Source: Sporomusa malonica (GTDB taxonomy: Bacteria > Bacillota > Negativicutes > Sporomusales > Sporomusaceae). Taken from it: 64,000 nucleotides of DNA. Each line of letters begins with the position of its first letter. Position 1 is the stretch's first letter. Of the stretch, positions 54,584-63,939 are shown in pieces. The stretch spans positions 1 to 64,000 of the forward strand of contig NZ_FWXI01000016.1 of the NCBI RefSeq assembly GCF_900176355.1. Direction: 5' to 3'. A program made the position numbers and the translations under genes. The notes beneath the pieces were generated by a model. That model was not told the DNA's origin. It worked only from the letters and a program-made list of their open reading frames with translations, and ran no database searches.

Positions 54584-56611
54584 ATGAAAGTTGTACGCTC
54601 GGTTTGCCCTTATGATTGCCCTGACGCATGCGGTCTGGTTGTTTCGACAGAAGATAATAAGGTTGTCAAAGTCCAGGGAGATCCTGAGCATCCCTTTACC
54701 CGGGGCACACTTTGCCCTAAAATGGCTCATTATGAGCGAACTGTTCACTCGTCACAGCGGATTTCAACGCCTTTGCGGCGAAGCGGTGTCAAGGGGAGTG
54801 CCACATTTGTGCCAGTCTCCTGGGAAGAGGCGATTGCCTGCATAACAACACAATGGCAGGATATTATTGCTCAATACGGGGCAGAAGCAATCTTGCCATA
54901 TTCGTATGCTGGGACGATGGGGCTTGTTCAGCGCAATGCCGGGCACCCGTTGTTTTACAGTCTGGGTGCGTCACAGCTTGAACGCACAATCTGTTCACCT
55001 GCCAAGGGCTGCGGCTGGAACGCAGTCATGGGGCAGACAATGGCATTACATACGAATGAAATCCATGACAGCGACCTCATTATTCTATGGGGTATCCATG
55101 CGTTGGCAACTAATATTCATATTATGCATGACATCAATAGTGCAAAAAAACGAGGAGCCAAGGTGTGGCTGATTGATACTTATGAGAATCCGACTGCCAA
55201 AATTGCCGACCGGGTGATTGTCGTCCGGCCGGGGACAGATGGTGCCCTGGCGCTGGGAATGATGCATGTAATCGCACGGGAAAACATGACTGACAGGGAA
55301 TTTATCAAGCGATATGTTAAAGGGTTTGAGGAACTGAACACAACTGTCTTACCTGACTATGAGCCGGCGGCAGTTAGTGAGCTAACCGGGATTGCTGCTG
55401 CTGACATTGAAGAAATGGCCAGGTTGTATGCGCAGGCCCGCGCACCATATATTCATTTAGGCAGCGGTCTATCCCGTTATAGTAATGGGGCCATGACAGT
55501 GCGTGCTATTACTTGTTTGCCTGCAGTAGTTGGAGCCTGGGCTAAACCCGGAGGCGGATTGTTTGCCAGTACTTCTACCGGTGCCGCCTTCGATACGCAG
55601 CGCATAACCCGTGAGGATTTTCAAGACAAGCCGGCGCGAACGCTTAATATGAATCAGCTGGGCCAGATACTAAATGAGGTAAACAACCCACCAATTATGA
55701 GTTTGTATGTATATCATTCCAACCCTGCGGCCATAGCGCCTGATCAGAACCGGGTATTACAGGGATTGGCGAGGGAAAATTTGTTTACTGTTGTTCATGA
55801 GCGCTTTATGACTGACACAGCTAAATATGCCGATATTATTTTGCCAGCAACGACTTCTCTGGAGCATAGTGATATTTACCGGTCTTATGGTCATTATGGC
55901 GTACAGCGTACCCGGGCGGTTATTCCGGTGGTAGGGCAGGCTAAATCTAACTGGGAGGTATTTTGCCTATTGGCTGAGGCGATGGAGGTTAAGCACCCTT
56001 TCTTTACTCAGTCGGCAGATGATGTAATTGACAGTATCTTGGCCCAGCCCTCAGACTGGCTGGCAAGCAGTAAGCTGGAAGCATTGCGTGCCGGGCAACC
56101 GATTGAATTGCCGCTGCCAGTTGGCTATAAGACTGAGTTCAAAACTGCTTCAGGTAAGATCGAGATTCTAAATGAAAATGAAGCCGAGCCTTTACCCAAA
56201 TTCGTTAAGCCACATGGCGACAAGGCCGATTTCTGGCTGGTTAATGCACCTGATATGCGATTACTAAACTCGTCATTTAATGAGCGGGACGACTTGACCC
56301 AAACCAATAAAATGCTGCTTAAGATGAACCCGGAGGATGCTGCTGGCAAGGGACTCAAGAACGGACAGTTAGTTACTGCCTATAATGAACGCGGTGAAGT
56401 AACTTTTATTCTGGAAGTTACAACAAGCGTGCCGGCAGGTGTTGTTGTTACTGAAGGCGTATGGTGGCTGGAACATGCCCCCGGTAATCGCTCGGTCAAT
56501 GCACTTACCTCGCAACGTCTCACCGATCAGGGGCGGGGTAGTACTTTTTATGATGTTAAAGTTAATGTCCGGTCAGCGGACAATGATAAGTCTGATAAAT
56601 GTGCTGGATAA
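54584..56611 (+). CDS. Molybdopterin-dependent oxidoreductase, stand-alone
   Basis: This 675-residue protein has an N-terminal [4Fe-4S] motif (C8, C12, C16, C44 in SVCPYDCPDACG...LCPK) and the DMSO-reductase-superfamily body. It includes ISTPLRRSG, a cofactor-binding ILWGIHALATNIH and IILPATTSLEHSD, and a C-terminal dinucleotide-binding domain (LLNSSFNERDD). It is likely cytoplasmic, since no twin-arginine signal is seen. No electron-transfer or membrane subunit is adjacent, so physiological partner and substrate are unknown. The Mo ligand residue is not obvious. Confidence 0.88.
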   Translation: MKVVRSVCPYDCPDACGLVVSTEDNKVVKVQGDPEHPFTRGTLCPKMAHYERTVHSSQRISTPLRRSGVKGSATFVPVSWEEAIACITTQWQDIIAQYGAEAILPYSYAGTMGLVQRNAGHPLFYSLGASQLERTICSPAKGCGWNAVMGQTMALHTNEIHDSDLIILWGIHALATNIHIMHDINSAKKRGAKVWLIDTYENPTAKIADRVIVVRPGTDGALALGMMHVIARENMTDREFIKRYVKGFEELNTTVLPDYEPAAVSELTGIAAADIEEMARLYAQARAPYIHLGSGLSRYSNGAMTVRAITCLPAVVGAWAKPGGGLFASTSTGAAFDTQRITREDFQDKPARTLNMNQLGQILNEVNNPPIMSLYVYHSNPAAIAPDQNRVLQGLARENLFTVVHERFMTDTAKYADIILPATTSLEHSDIYRSYGHYGVQRTRAVIPVVGQAKSNWEVFCLLAEAMEVKHPFFTQSADDVIDSILAQPSDWLASSKLEALRAGQPIELPLPVGYKTEFKTASGKIEILNENEAEPLPKFVKPHGDKADFWLVNAPDMRLLNSSFNERDDLTQTNKMLLKMNPEDAAGKGLKNGQLVTAYNERGEVTFILEVTTSVPAGVVVTEGVWWLEHAPGNRSVNALTSQRLTDQGRGSTFYDVKVNVRSADNDKSDKCAG

Positions 56612-56654
56612 TTGAGTCAACAATTAAGATATAGTAAAAGGAGATGAGCCATCC

Positions 56655-57518
56655 ATGAAATTCGTTAATTTTAAGGTTGGAGACCAAATTCACCTGGGAA
56701 TTAAGGGTGAGCGTGGGATTATCGATGTACAAGCAACTGCCGCCGCTCAGGGCCTCAAAGTGCCTGGCACGATTGAACAGGTCATTGCCGCCGGTGAGGC
56801 AGGACAGTCGCAGTTGGCTGCTTTAATTGAGCAGCAGCCTATGGTCATCCCCGAAGACAAGCTGGTCTATGCTCCTTGTGTTACCAATCCCGAAAAAATT
56901 ATTTGCGTTGGCTTAAATTATGTCAGTCATCGCGATGAATGCCAGATCGAGACGCCGGCAGCACCGGTCTTATTCAGCAAATTTAATAACGCGCTGGCTG
57001 CCCATAAAGAAATGATTACCCTGCCGAAAACGGCCGTGAAATTTGATTATGAGGCTGAGTTAGTTATTGTTATCGGTAAGCAGGCAGCCAGTGTTTTAAC
57101 TGATGATGCTTTGTCTTACGTGTTCGGCTACACTATTGGCAATGATCTAAGCGCCCGAGATCTTCAATTTCGTACCGGGCAATGGCTGCTAGGCAAGACG
57201 TGCGACCAGTTTGCTCCTATTGGCCCTTGCCTGGTAACGGCTGACGAGGTAGACCCGCGTAATCTGGATATTAGCTGCAGCGTAAACGGTGTTGTCCGCC
57301 AGTCGGCTAATACCCGGGATATGATTTTTGACTGTGCCACTATTGTCAGTTATCTATCAACCTACATGACCTTACAGCCAGGCGATATTATTTTCTCCGG
57401 CACCCCTGGCGGTGTAATTCTGGGTTATCCCGAAGACCAGCAACAGTGGCTGAAAGCCGGTGATACGGTAACTGTCACTATTGAAAACCTAGGCTCTTTA
57501 GTAAACACACTGGCGTAG
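56655..57518 (+). CDS. Fumarylacetoacetate hydrolase family protein
   Basis: This 287-residue protein has the FAH fold. An N-terminal cap (about 1-70) precedes the catalytic domain with metal ligands E133 and E135 (FDYEAELVIVIG) and D164 (GNDLSARDLQ), and K181 (GKTCDQFAPIGP). Members hydrolyse or decarboxylate diketo acids, for example acylpyruvates or oxaloacetate. The substrate here is not assignable. It lies 43 bases after the molybdopterin gene, possibly one transcript. Confidence 0.9.
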   Translation: MKFVNFKVGDQIHLGIKGERGIIDVQATAAAQGLKVPGTIEQVIAAGEAGQSQLAALIEQQPMVIPEDKLVYAPCVTNPEKIICVGLNYVSHRDECQIETPAAPVLFSKFNNALAAHKEMITLPKTAVKFDYEAELVIVIGKQAASVLTDDALSYVFGYTIGNDLSARDLQFRTGQWLLGKTCDQFAPIGPCLVTADEVDPRNLDISCSVNGVVRQSANTRDMIFDCATIVSYLSTYMTLQPGDIIFSGTPGGVILGYPEDQQQWLKAGDTVTVTIENLGSLVNTLA

Positions 57519-57535
57519 AGACTGTAAATGTTGCC

Positions 57536-57709
57536 ATGAACGATAAACCGAGATGCATAAAATGCCAGCATTATCAGATTACCTGGGATAAGACTTTCCC
57601 TTATGGTTGTAAGGCAATGGGCTTCAAGAGCTACAAAACTCCCTCGGCTGTTGTCCTGGAATCATCTGGCCGGCCATGCCTGGCCTTTACGCCGAAGGGC
57701 AGTTCCTAA
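57536..57709 (+). CDS. Small cysteine-rich conserved protein (57 aa)
   Basis: This short frame follows the FAH gene by 17 bases. It has C7-x2-C10 (RCIKCQHYQITWDK), then PYGCKAMGFKS with C25, and SGRPCLAF with C48. This pattern of four cysteines around TWD and PYGC/GFKS matches a family of small proteins I recall from anaerobic bacteria, function unknown, probably metal binding. The ribosome-binding site is weak, so it may be coupled to the FAH gene. Confidence 0.65.
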   Translation: MNDKPRCIKCQHYQITWDKTFPYGCKAMGFKSYKTPSAVVLESSGRPCLAFTPKGSS

Positions 57710-58049
57710 CCTGCTATGAAGCCTTTGGAGACTAAAACTGATAGCGATAAAGAAGTGGAATAGATTTGCTTATCTCAAATAATTACTACCGCTGGCGGCA
57801 GTGAAAGATGACCGGAAGCCTTGATGGTTCCAGGTCATTTTTACTTTGGGGTATAATTTTGATATTAACGGAAAACAAGGAGGAATCGTCCTTAGGTCGT
57901 TGAATTACAAATACTTACAGAAGAAATTTAAAATTGACATTTTGATTGTTTGCTTTCAGATGTAAAGCTATGGCATAGAGATTTGTTTAGCTGCCGCTGT
58001 TTGGCATTGGTGTGTAGTGGCGCTTGGATTTATACCAGTGGAGGTTAAT
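57710..58049 (+). other. Intergenic region before the CheB-CheR fusion gene
   Basis: It contains a terminator, ATGACC-GGAA...TTCC-GGTCAT followed by TTTT (57808-57843). Next comes an isolated TATAAT (57852-57857), then an unused AAGGAGG (57879-57885) with only a 21-codon frame after it. TTGACA (57934-57939) has no clear -10. No known RNA or repeat was recognised. Confidence 0.6.
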
Positions 58050-60998
58050 TTGGAAAAGAATAATTCCGGCTCGGAATGGCAGGACTGTCCGATAGTCGGT
58101 GTAGGGGCCTCGGCCGGCGGTCTGCAGGCCCTGTTGCAGATGTTTGAAAGTGTGCCGGAAGTGACAGGCATGGCTTTTGTAGTCATTCAGCATCTGGATG
58201 CGAAAAATGAAAGCACGTTGGCCAGCAATTTGGCCAACGTTACAAGTATGGCTGTTAGTGAAGCAGAAGATGGCACGGTCGCGAGGCCGAATCACGTTTA
58301 CGTTATTGCACCCGGCTCCGAGTTAACTATCGCTCACGGGGTTCTGACCGTCGGGCCGCAAAATAATGGAGTGAGACGGTATACGCCAATTGACACTTTC
58401 CTGGAATCGCTGGCCGAGTATAAGGGAAGCAAGGCAATCGGCGTGATTTTATCGGGAAACGGAGCAGACGGTTCGCGTGGATTAAAGGAGATAAAAGCAG
58501 CAGGCGGTTTTACGTTTGCCCAGGAGCCGCAGTCAGCGGGATACGAAGGCATGCCGCTCAGTGCAATAGCTACCGGCATGGTGGATTTTGTGCTAACGCC
58601 ACCGGAGATCGCCGGTGAAATTTCGCGGATTAGCCGATCACGAATTATTGCCAGCTCAATAACGGGAGCTCGGGAGTTGTTCCCAGACGGGGCTGGCGTG
58701 CTTGACGGGATTATTGGTCTACTACGTAAGGCCTGCGGCATTAATTTTGCCGAATATAAGCAACTTACCGTAAAACGGCGTATTTTGCGCCGGATGGTCT
58801 TACACAAGCTGGACAAGCTCGAGGATTATGCTGCTTATCTGCGGCAAAATGGCGCAGAGCTTGCCGCATTGCAGCAAGATATGCTGATCAATGTTACGAA
58901 TTTTTTTCGTGACCCACAAGCTTTCGGTACCCTGAAAACTACGGCTTTTCCATTAATCGTTAGTAATACTACTTCCAGCACGCCCATCCGGTTGTGGGTG
59001 CCCGGATGTGCAACCGGTGAGGAAGCCTATTCACTGGCAATCGCTTTGTTGGAGTTTTTGGAGGACAATGCCCTCAATAGGCCAATCCAGATCTTTGCCA
59101 CCGATATTAACGAAACGGTTATCGAGAAAGCCCGGGCCGGTATATATCCGAAAAGTATCATGACAGATGTTTCTCTGGCGCGGCTCAGTCGCTTCTTTGT
59201 CGAGGTGGAACAAGGCTGGCAAGTCAGCAAGACCATCCGCGACATATGCGTATTTGCCAGGCAAGACATGGGACAGGACCCGCCCATTTCCAGGGTGGAC
59301 CTTATCAGTTGCCGCAATGTAATGATCTATTTTGGGCCGGCATTGCATAAAAGAATGTTTCCGATGTTCCATTATGCTCTGAATCCTGGCGGGTTTCTTA
59401 TCTTGGGGGCATCGGAGTCCATAGGTGTGTTTGCCGACTTGTTTGACTTGGTGGATAAAAAATACAGGATTTATACGAAAAAGGCGGTAGCCACCCCGTT
59501 AATGTCTGACTTTGCCATTGCTGAACATGCGGCGTCGGCACAAAACAATGACAAAGACGATCAAGGCAGTCCGAACGGCGGGTCCTGGTTGGACATTCAA
59601 AAAGAGGCTGATCGGATCGTTGTGAATAAGTATGCTCCGCCTGGTGTCATTATCAACAGCAAGCTGGACATTATCCAGTATCGGGGACGTACCGGCGTTT
59701 ATCTTGAACCGGCGCCCGGAATGCCGAGCGTGAACCTCTTAAAGATGGCCCGGGATGGGCTGTTTCTCGCACTGCGGGCAGCCGTCAACCAAGCCAGAAA
59801 AGAGAATGTACTTGTCAGAAAAGAAGGATTACACGTCATGAAGAATGGTCATTCTCTCCCGGTCAACGTAGATGTTGTTCCTATCAATGGGCCATTTCAA
59901 AAAGGCGAATACTTCCTGGTATTGTTCAGAGATGCTGTTTCGCATCATCTGACTGAGAGTAACCCTGACAGCGGTGCTCTGGCGCGGCAAGATTTTTATA
60001 AGGCGGAGGACCCCGGTGAGATCCTGGGGTTGAAACAGGAGATCGCCGCCACGAAGGAATACCTTCAATCCATCATCGACCAGCATGAAGCTGCCAATGA
60101 GGATATCAGGTATGCCAACGAAGAAGTACAATCAAGCAACGAAGAGTTGCAAAGCATGAATGAAGAGCTTGAGACTGCCAAAGAGGAACTCCAGTCAACC
60201 AATGAAGAATTGATGACTTTGAATGAAGAACTGCGAACCCGCAATGTGGAGTTAAGCCAGGTCAACGACGATATGCTTAATTTGTTGCGCAGCATCAGCA
60301 TTCCAGTTCTCATTCTTAGCAGCGATTTGCGCATTCGACGGTTCAATTCCATTGCAGAAAAGGCCTTTAACTTAATAAGCACTGATGTGGGACGACCCAT
60401 CAATAATATTAAGCCAAACATCGATATTCCAGATTTGGAACAAGCGAGCCTGGAAGTGATTGATACTCTCAACAGCAAGGAGCAAGAAGTGCAGGACCGG
60501 TGGGGACACTGGTATTCCATGCAAATACGCCCCTATAAGACTGTGGATAACAAGATCAATGGTGTAATTATTAGCTTCGCCGATATCAACACAGTCAAGA
60601 AAAGCTTTGCTGTTGTCCAAGAGGCCCGTGAATATGCCGAGGCGATTGTGGAAACGGTGCGGCATCCTTTAATCGTTCTTGACGCCGATTTGCGGTTGAA
60701 AACGGCCAACAAGGCCTTTTATCAGACCTTTCGGCTGACCCCGGAGGAAATGACCGGTCAATCTATTCTCCCAATGAAAGGCGGTCAGTGGGACATTCCG
60801 GAACTGCACACCCTGTTGACCGATATTCTGGAGCATGATACTACTTTCGAAGGTTTTGCGATCAGCTGCGATTTTCCCGATATCGGCAAACAAACGATGC
60901 TAATTAATGCCCGACGGATTGTAGATGCGCACAATAAGACAAAACGGATTCTCCTGGCCTTCGAAACCATTGCTCCACAGATAGGAAAACCGCAATAA
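58050..60998 (+). CDS. CheB-CheR fusion protein with PAS domains
   Basis: This 982-residue multidomain signalling protein has, in order: a CheB methylesterase domain (about 12-190; S21 in GASAGG, H48 in IQHLD, D140 in GNGADG); a CheR methyltransferase domain (about 205-475; NVTNFFRDP, WVPGCATGEEAYS, ISCRNVMIYF); a PAS-like segment; a long coiled coil rich in NEELQS repeats (about 665-750); and two PAS-type domains. There is no kinase domain. TTG at 58050 follows GTGGAGG with good spacing. No chemoreceptor gene is nearby, so the methylation target is unknown. Confidence 0.9.
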   Translation: MEKNNSGSEWQDCPIVGVGASAGGLQALLQMFESVPEVTGMAFVVIQHLDAKNESTLASNLANVTSMAVSEAEDGTVARPNHVYVIAPGSELTIAHGVLTVGPQNNGVRRYTPIDTFLESLAEYKGSKAIGVILSGNGADGSRGLKEIKAAGGFTFAQEPQSAGYEGMPLSAIATGMVDFVLTPPEIAGEISRISRSRIIASSITGARELFPDGAGVLDGIIGLLRKACGINFAEYKQLTVKRRILRRMVLHKLDKLEDYAAYLRQNGAELAALQQDMLINVTNFFRDPQAFGTLKTTAFPLIVSNTTSSTPIRLWVPGCATGEEAYSLAIALLEFLEDNALNRPIQIFATDINETVIEKARAGIYPKSIMTDVSLARLSRFFVEVEQGWQVSKTIRDICVFARQDMGQDPPISRVDLISCRNVMIYFGPALHKRMFPMFHYALNPGGFLILGASESIGVFADLFDLVDKKYRIYTKKAVATPLMSDFAIAEHAASAQNNDKDDQGSPNGGSWLDIQKEADRIVVNKYAPPGVIINSKLDIIQYRGRTGVYLEPAPGMPSVNLLKMARDGLFLALRAAVNQARKENVLVRKEGLHVMKNGHSLPVNVDVVPINGPFQKGEYFLVLFRDAVSHHLTESNPDSGALARQDFYKAEDPGEILGLKQEIAATKEYLQSIIDQHEAANEDIRYANEEVQSSNEELQSMNEELETAKEELQSTNEELMTLNEELRTRNVELSQVNDDMLNLLRSISIPVLILSSDLRIRRFNSIAEKAFNLISTDVGRPINNIKPNIDIPDLEQASLEVIDTLNSKEQEVQDRWGHWYSMQIRPYKTVDNKINGVIISFADINTVKKSFAVVQEAREYAEAIVETVRHPLIVLDADLRLKTANKAFYQTFRLTPEEMTGQSILPMKGGQWDIPELHTLLTDILEHDTTFEGFAISCDFPDIGKQTMLINARRIVDAHNKTKRILLAFETIAPQIGKPQ

Positions 60999-61105
60999 TA
61001 TTGAAAAATCGAATAAGCCAATAACAACCTGAGGGGATAATGCAAGGGGGATATTTACAGCGTACCAAGTGAAGCAAGGCGCGCGAGCCTGCAGGGGGTG
61101 GATAT

Positions 61106-62317
61106 ATGGCACGATCTGATGAAAGCGGTAAGCGTGAAGTTATTGCTCTTGCCAAGCCGATCCAATCTCCGGACAATGCCGGAACACAGGAAGCTCAATG
61201 GCTAAAATATGAACTGCAGGATCGGGAATTGGACTTGGAAATCCAGTGCCAGGCCATGCAAGATATTTTGGGGGAGTTAGAGGAATCCCGTAACCGCTAT
61301 GCCGCTTTGTATGATTTTGCGCCGGTAGGTTATGTGACCTTCGATGATAGAGCTTGTATCCGGGAGATTAATCTCACCGGCGCGGCGCTTTTTGGCATGG
61401 AGCGATCGCGATTGCTTGGTATGCCGATGGCTGTTTTTGTTGATAAAGATAGTTGCAAAAAATTTTTTGATCATCTGCGGTCATGCAGACTAACCGGGAA
61501 AAGGGTAACTACGGAGTTAAAGCTTGCAAGCCCAAATGCCGCCGTAACCGATGCTCAGCTTATTAGTATGCAGCTGTTAAACACCAGTGGTCATGATTTA
61601 CAATACAGGACTATTATTGCCGACACAACCGAGCGCAAGTTTATGGAAAAAGAAATTTCCCGCATGGACAGGTTGCATCTAGTAGGAGAAATGGCCGCCG
61701 GTATTGCCCACGAAATCCGGAACCCCATGACAACAGTAAGAGGTTTTTTACAATTCTTCATGCAAAAAAAGGAATTCATACAGTATAATGCACAATTGGA
61801 TTTGATGATTTCAGAACTGGATAGAGCCAACTCAATTATTACTGAATATCTTTCCCTTGCCAGGAACAAACCGGTCAATCAGTCGCAGCAGAGTCTTAAT
61901 GCTATTATCGAAACCCTGCTGCCATTAATGGAGTCTGATGCGCTTCTCAAAGGGATGTTGATTGTCACGGAATTATCGGACGACATCCCTGATGTTTGGT
62001 TGGATGTTCAGGAAATGCGTCAATTATTGCTGAATTTTTCCAGAAATGGACTGGAAGCCATGTTGCCAGGTGGACAATTGACGGTAGGTACTTTTGCAGA
62101 AAATGAACAAGTGGTTTTGTTCATTCAAGATCAGGGCATTGGTATTCCCCCAGAGCTGCAGCAGAAATTAGGCACGCCATTTTTGACAACCAAAGAAAAT
62201 GGCACCGGCTTAGGGTTACCGATATGTTACAGTATCGCCCACCGGCACAATGCCAAAATCAATGTAAAAACAGGAAATTCCGGCACTACTTTTATGGTGA
62301 AATTCTCGCCGCCATAA
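61106..62317 (+). CDS. PAS-domain sensor histidine kinase
   Basis: This 403-residue cytoplasmic kinase has an N-terminal helical region, one PAS domain (about 62-175, RYAALYDFAPVGYVTFDD) and a HisKA domain with H202 in GIAHEIRNPMTTVRGFLQ. The HATPase domain has N-box LLLNFSRNGLEAM, G1 DQGIGIP and G2 GTGLGL. It resembles NtrB/KinA-type soluble kinases. No response regulator with a receiver domain follows, so its phosphate acceptor is not in this window. GGGGGTGG precedes the ATG. Confidence 0.92.
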   Translation: MARSDESGKREVIALAKPIQSPDNAGTQEAQWLKYELQDRELDLEIQCQAMQDILGELEESRNRYAALYDFAPVGYVTFDDRACIREINLTGAALFGMERSRLLGMPMAVFVDKDSCKKFFDHLRSCRLTGKRVTTELKLASPNAAVTDAQLISMQLLNTSGHDLQYRTIIADTTERKFMEKEISRMDRLHLVGEMAAGIAHEIRNPMTTVRGFLQFFMQKKEFIQYNAQLDLMISELDRANSIITEYLSLARNKPVNQSQQSLNAIIETLLPLMESDALLKGMLIVTELSDDIPDVWLDVQEMRQLLLNFSRNGLEAMLPGGQLTVGTFAENEQVVLFIQDQGIGIPPELQQKLGTPFLTTKENGTGLGLPICYSIAHRHNAKINVKTGNSGTTFMVKFSPP

Positions 62318-62381
62318 TGATTCACTACAAAGGGCTGTAGTTATTTCTAGATCAGCAATAATCCTGAAGGTGGAATATTTT

Positions 62382-63830
62382 ATGAAGAAAGCAATCTCCA
62401 ACATTGCGCACATTCAACCTTTTGTACAAGAATACGCGGAAACAATAACTGATGTCCTGGAATTGTATGTTACCATCATTGACGAAGAATGCATCAGAAT
62501 AGGCGGCACAGGTCCTCATGCCGACAGCATCGGCAGGCCGATACCCTGTGGATCGTTTTTCAGGCAGGTGCTTGCAACCGGTAAACCTGGCTTTATCCAT
62601 GACATAGTTAGTAAAAGCGCCTGCCAAAACTGTGATACCTCTGTTTGCTGCCAGGAACTTGCCACGATGGGCTTCCCGATTAGTAAGCAAGGTCAGACCG
62701 TCGGTGTTATTGGCGTTATTGCCTTTACTGTTGAACAAAAAGAGCGTCTAGAACGTAATGAGGCAAAGTTTCTTACATTTCTCAGTCATATGAGCAGTCT
62801 GCTGGAAAGCAAGCTGATTATGCTGGATGACCAATGGCGTCTGCAAAATCAGGTTCAAGAAGTACTGGAGACAGTAAATCAGACATTTGCTTTAGGCAAC
62901 ATGCTTGGGCGGGATAAAAAATTAATCCAGCTATTACTAAAAGCGCAGCAAGTGGCGATAAGTAACTCGACAATTCTAATACAGGGAGAAAGCGGTACTG
63001 GCAAGGAGCTATTGGCCAAGGCCATTCATGAGGAAAGCGGGCGTAAAAATCAACCGTTTGTGGTGGTGAATTGCCCTTCAATACCGGAGAATTTGTTGGA
63101 AAGTGAACTGTTTGGCTATGAAGCAGGCGCATTCACCGGCGCTAATAAATCCGGCAAAAAAGGGAAATTTGAACTTGCGAATAAAGGTACAATATTTTTG
63201 GATGAGATTGGTGACCTTCCCTTGGCATTACAGCCCAAACTATTGCGAGCCATTCAGGAACGTTCGATAGAACGTATTGCCGGTAACCATTCGATGCCTA
63301 TTGATGTGCGGATTATCGCTGCGACCAACAGAGATTTGGACAAGATGGTGCGTGAAGGGCAGTTCCGTGAAGACTTGTATTATCGCTTAAATGTTATACC
63401 GTTGACCATTCCGCCGCTGCGCGTTCGATCGGTAGATATACCGCTTTATATAGACTATTTCTTAGATAAGTTCACGAAAACATTACAAAAAGGAACGTTT
63501 AAAATAGACGAACCACTCCGGCGCTGGCTGATGAATTATCATTGGCCTGGCAATGTAAGACAATTGGAACATGTGATCGAGTATCTGGTAAACATTGCCA
63601 AAGAAGATGTTCTTACACTGCAGGAACTTCCTCCTAACCTAATGACGGACGAAGGACAGATCAGTGTGGAATTTGGCCTTGAACAACAATTGGCTGAGTA
63701 TGAAAAACAGCTGCTTCGAACATATGTCCCACCTGGTGCGACCTTGGCTGATAAAAAGCAAGTGGCACAACGGCTTAAGATTAGTCTGGCAACTTTATAT
63801 AGGAAACTGGAGAAATATCAACTTCAATAG
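62382..63830 (+). CDS. Sigma-54-dependent activator with cysteine-rich sensor domain
   Basis: This 482-residue bacterial enhancer-binding protein has an N-terminal GAF-like sensor (about 1-150) with cysteines C37, C56, C81, C84, C89 and C90 ([12 protein letters not shown]), possibly an Fe-S or metal site. The AAA+ domain (about 170-405) has Walker A GESGTGKE (202-209), the sigma-54 contact loop GAFTGA (249-254) and Walker [13 protein letters not shown] Fis-type helix-turn-helix ([20 protein letters not shown]) ends it. There is no receiver domain. The ATG at 62382 follows GAAGGTGG. Confidence 0.93.
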   Translation: MKKAISNIAHIQPFVQEYAETITDVLELYVTIIDEECIRIGGTGPHADSIGRPIPCGSFFRQVLATGKPGFIHDIVSKSACQNCDTSVCCQELATMGFPISKQGQTVGVIGVIAFTVEQKERLERNEAKFLTFLSHMSSLLESKLIMLDDQWRLQNQVQEVLETVNQTFALGNMLGRDKKLIQLLLKAQQVAISNSTILIQGESGTGKELLAKAIHEESGRKNQPFVVVNCPSIPENLLESELFGYEAGAFTGANKSGKKGKFELANKGTIFLDEIGDLPLALQPKLLRAIQERSIERIAGNHSMPIDVRIIAATNRDLDKMVREGQFREDLYYRLNVIPLTIPPLRVRSVDIPLYIDYFLDKFTKTLQKGTFKIDEPLRRWLMNYHWPGNVRQLEHVIEYLVNIAKEDVLTLQELPPNLMTDEGQISVEFGLEQQLAEYEKQLLRTYVPPGATLADKKQVAQRLKISLATLYRKLEKYQLQ

Positions 63831-63843
63831 CTATAATAGCTTA

Positions 63844-63939
63844 TTTCGCAAAAATGAGAAGGGTTTCGCATGATTGCAAAAGCGTATTTTATATAACTTA
63901 ATGACGATTTCCGATTGTTTTATTCTTAACTTTGCGAAA
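63844..63939. promoter_or_regulatory. TTTCGCA inverted repeats, candidate activator sites
   Basis: TTTCGCAAA (63844-63852), the near-palindrome TTTCGCATGATTGCAAAA (63864-63881) and TTTGCGAAA (63931-63939) lie directly after the sigma-54 activator gene. They look like upstream activating sequences for a sigma-54 promoter just beyond the window. The final bases TTGGTAC could be its -24 element, but the -12 is cut off. Confidence 0.5.

Noticed and set aside
57960..58000. Sigma-54 promoter upstream of the CheB-CheR gene (TGGCATAGAGATTTG)
   Set aside because: The -24-like TGGCA is present, but the essential GC at -12 is replaced by TG.
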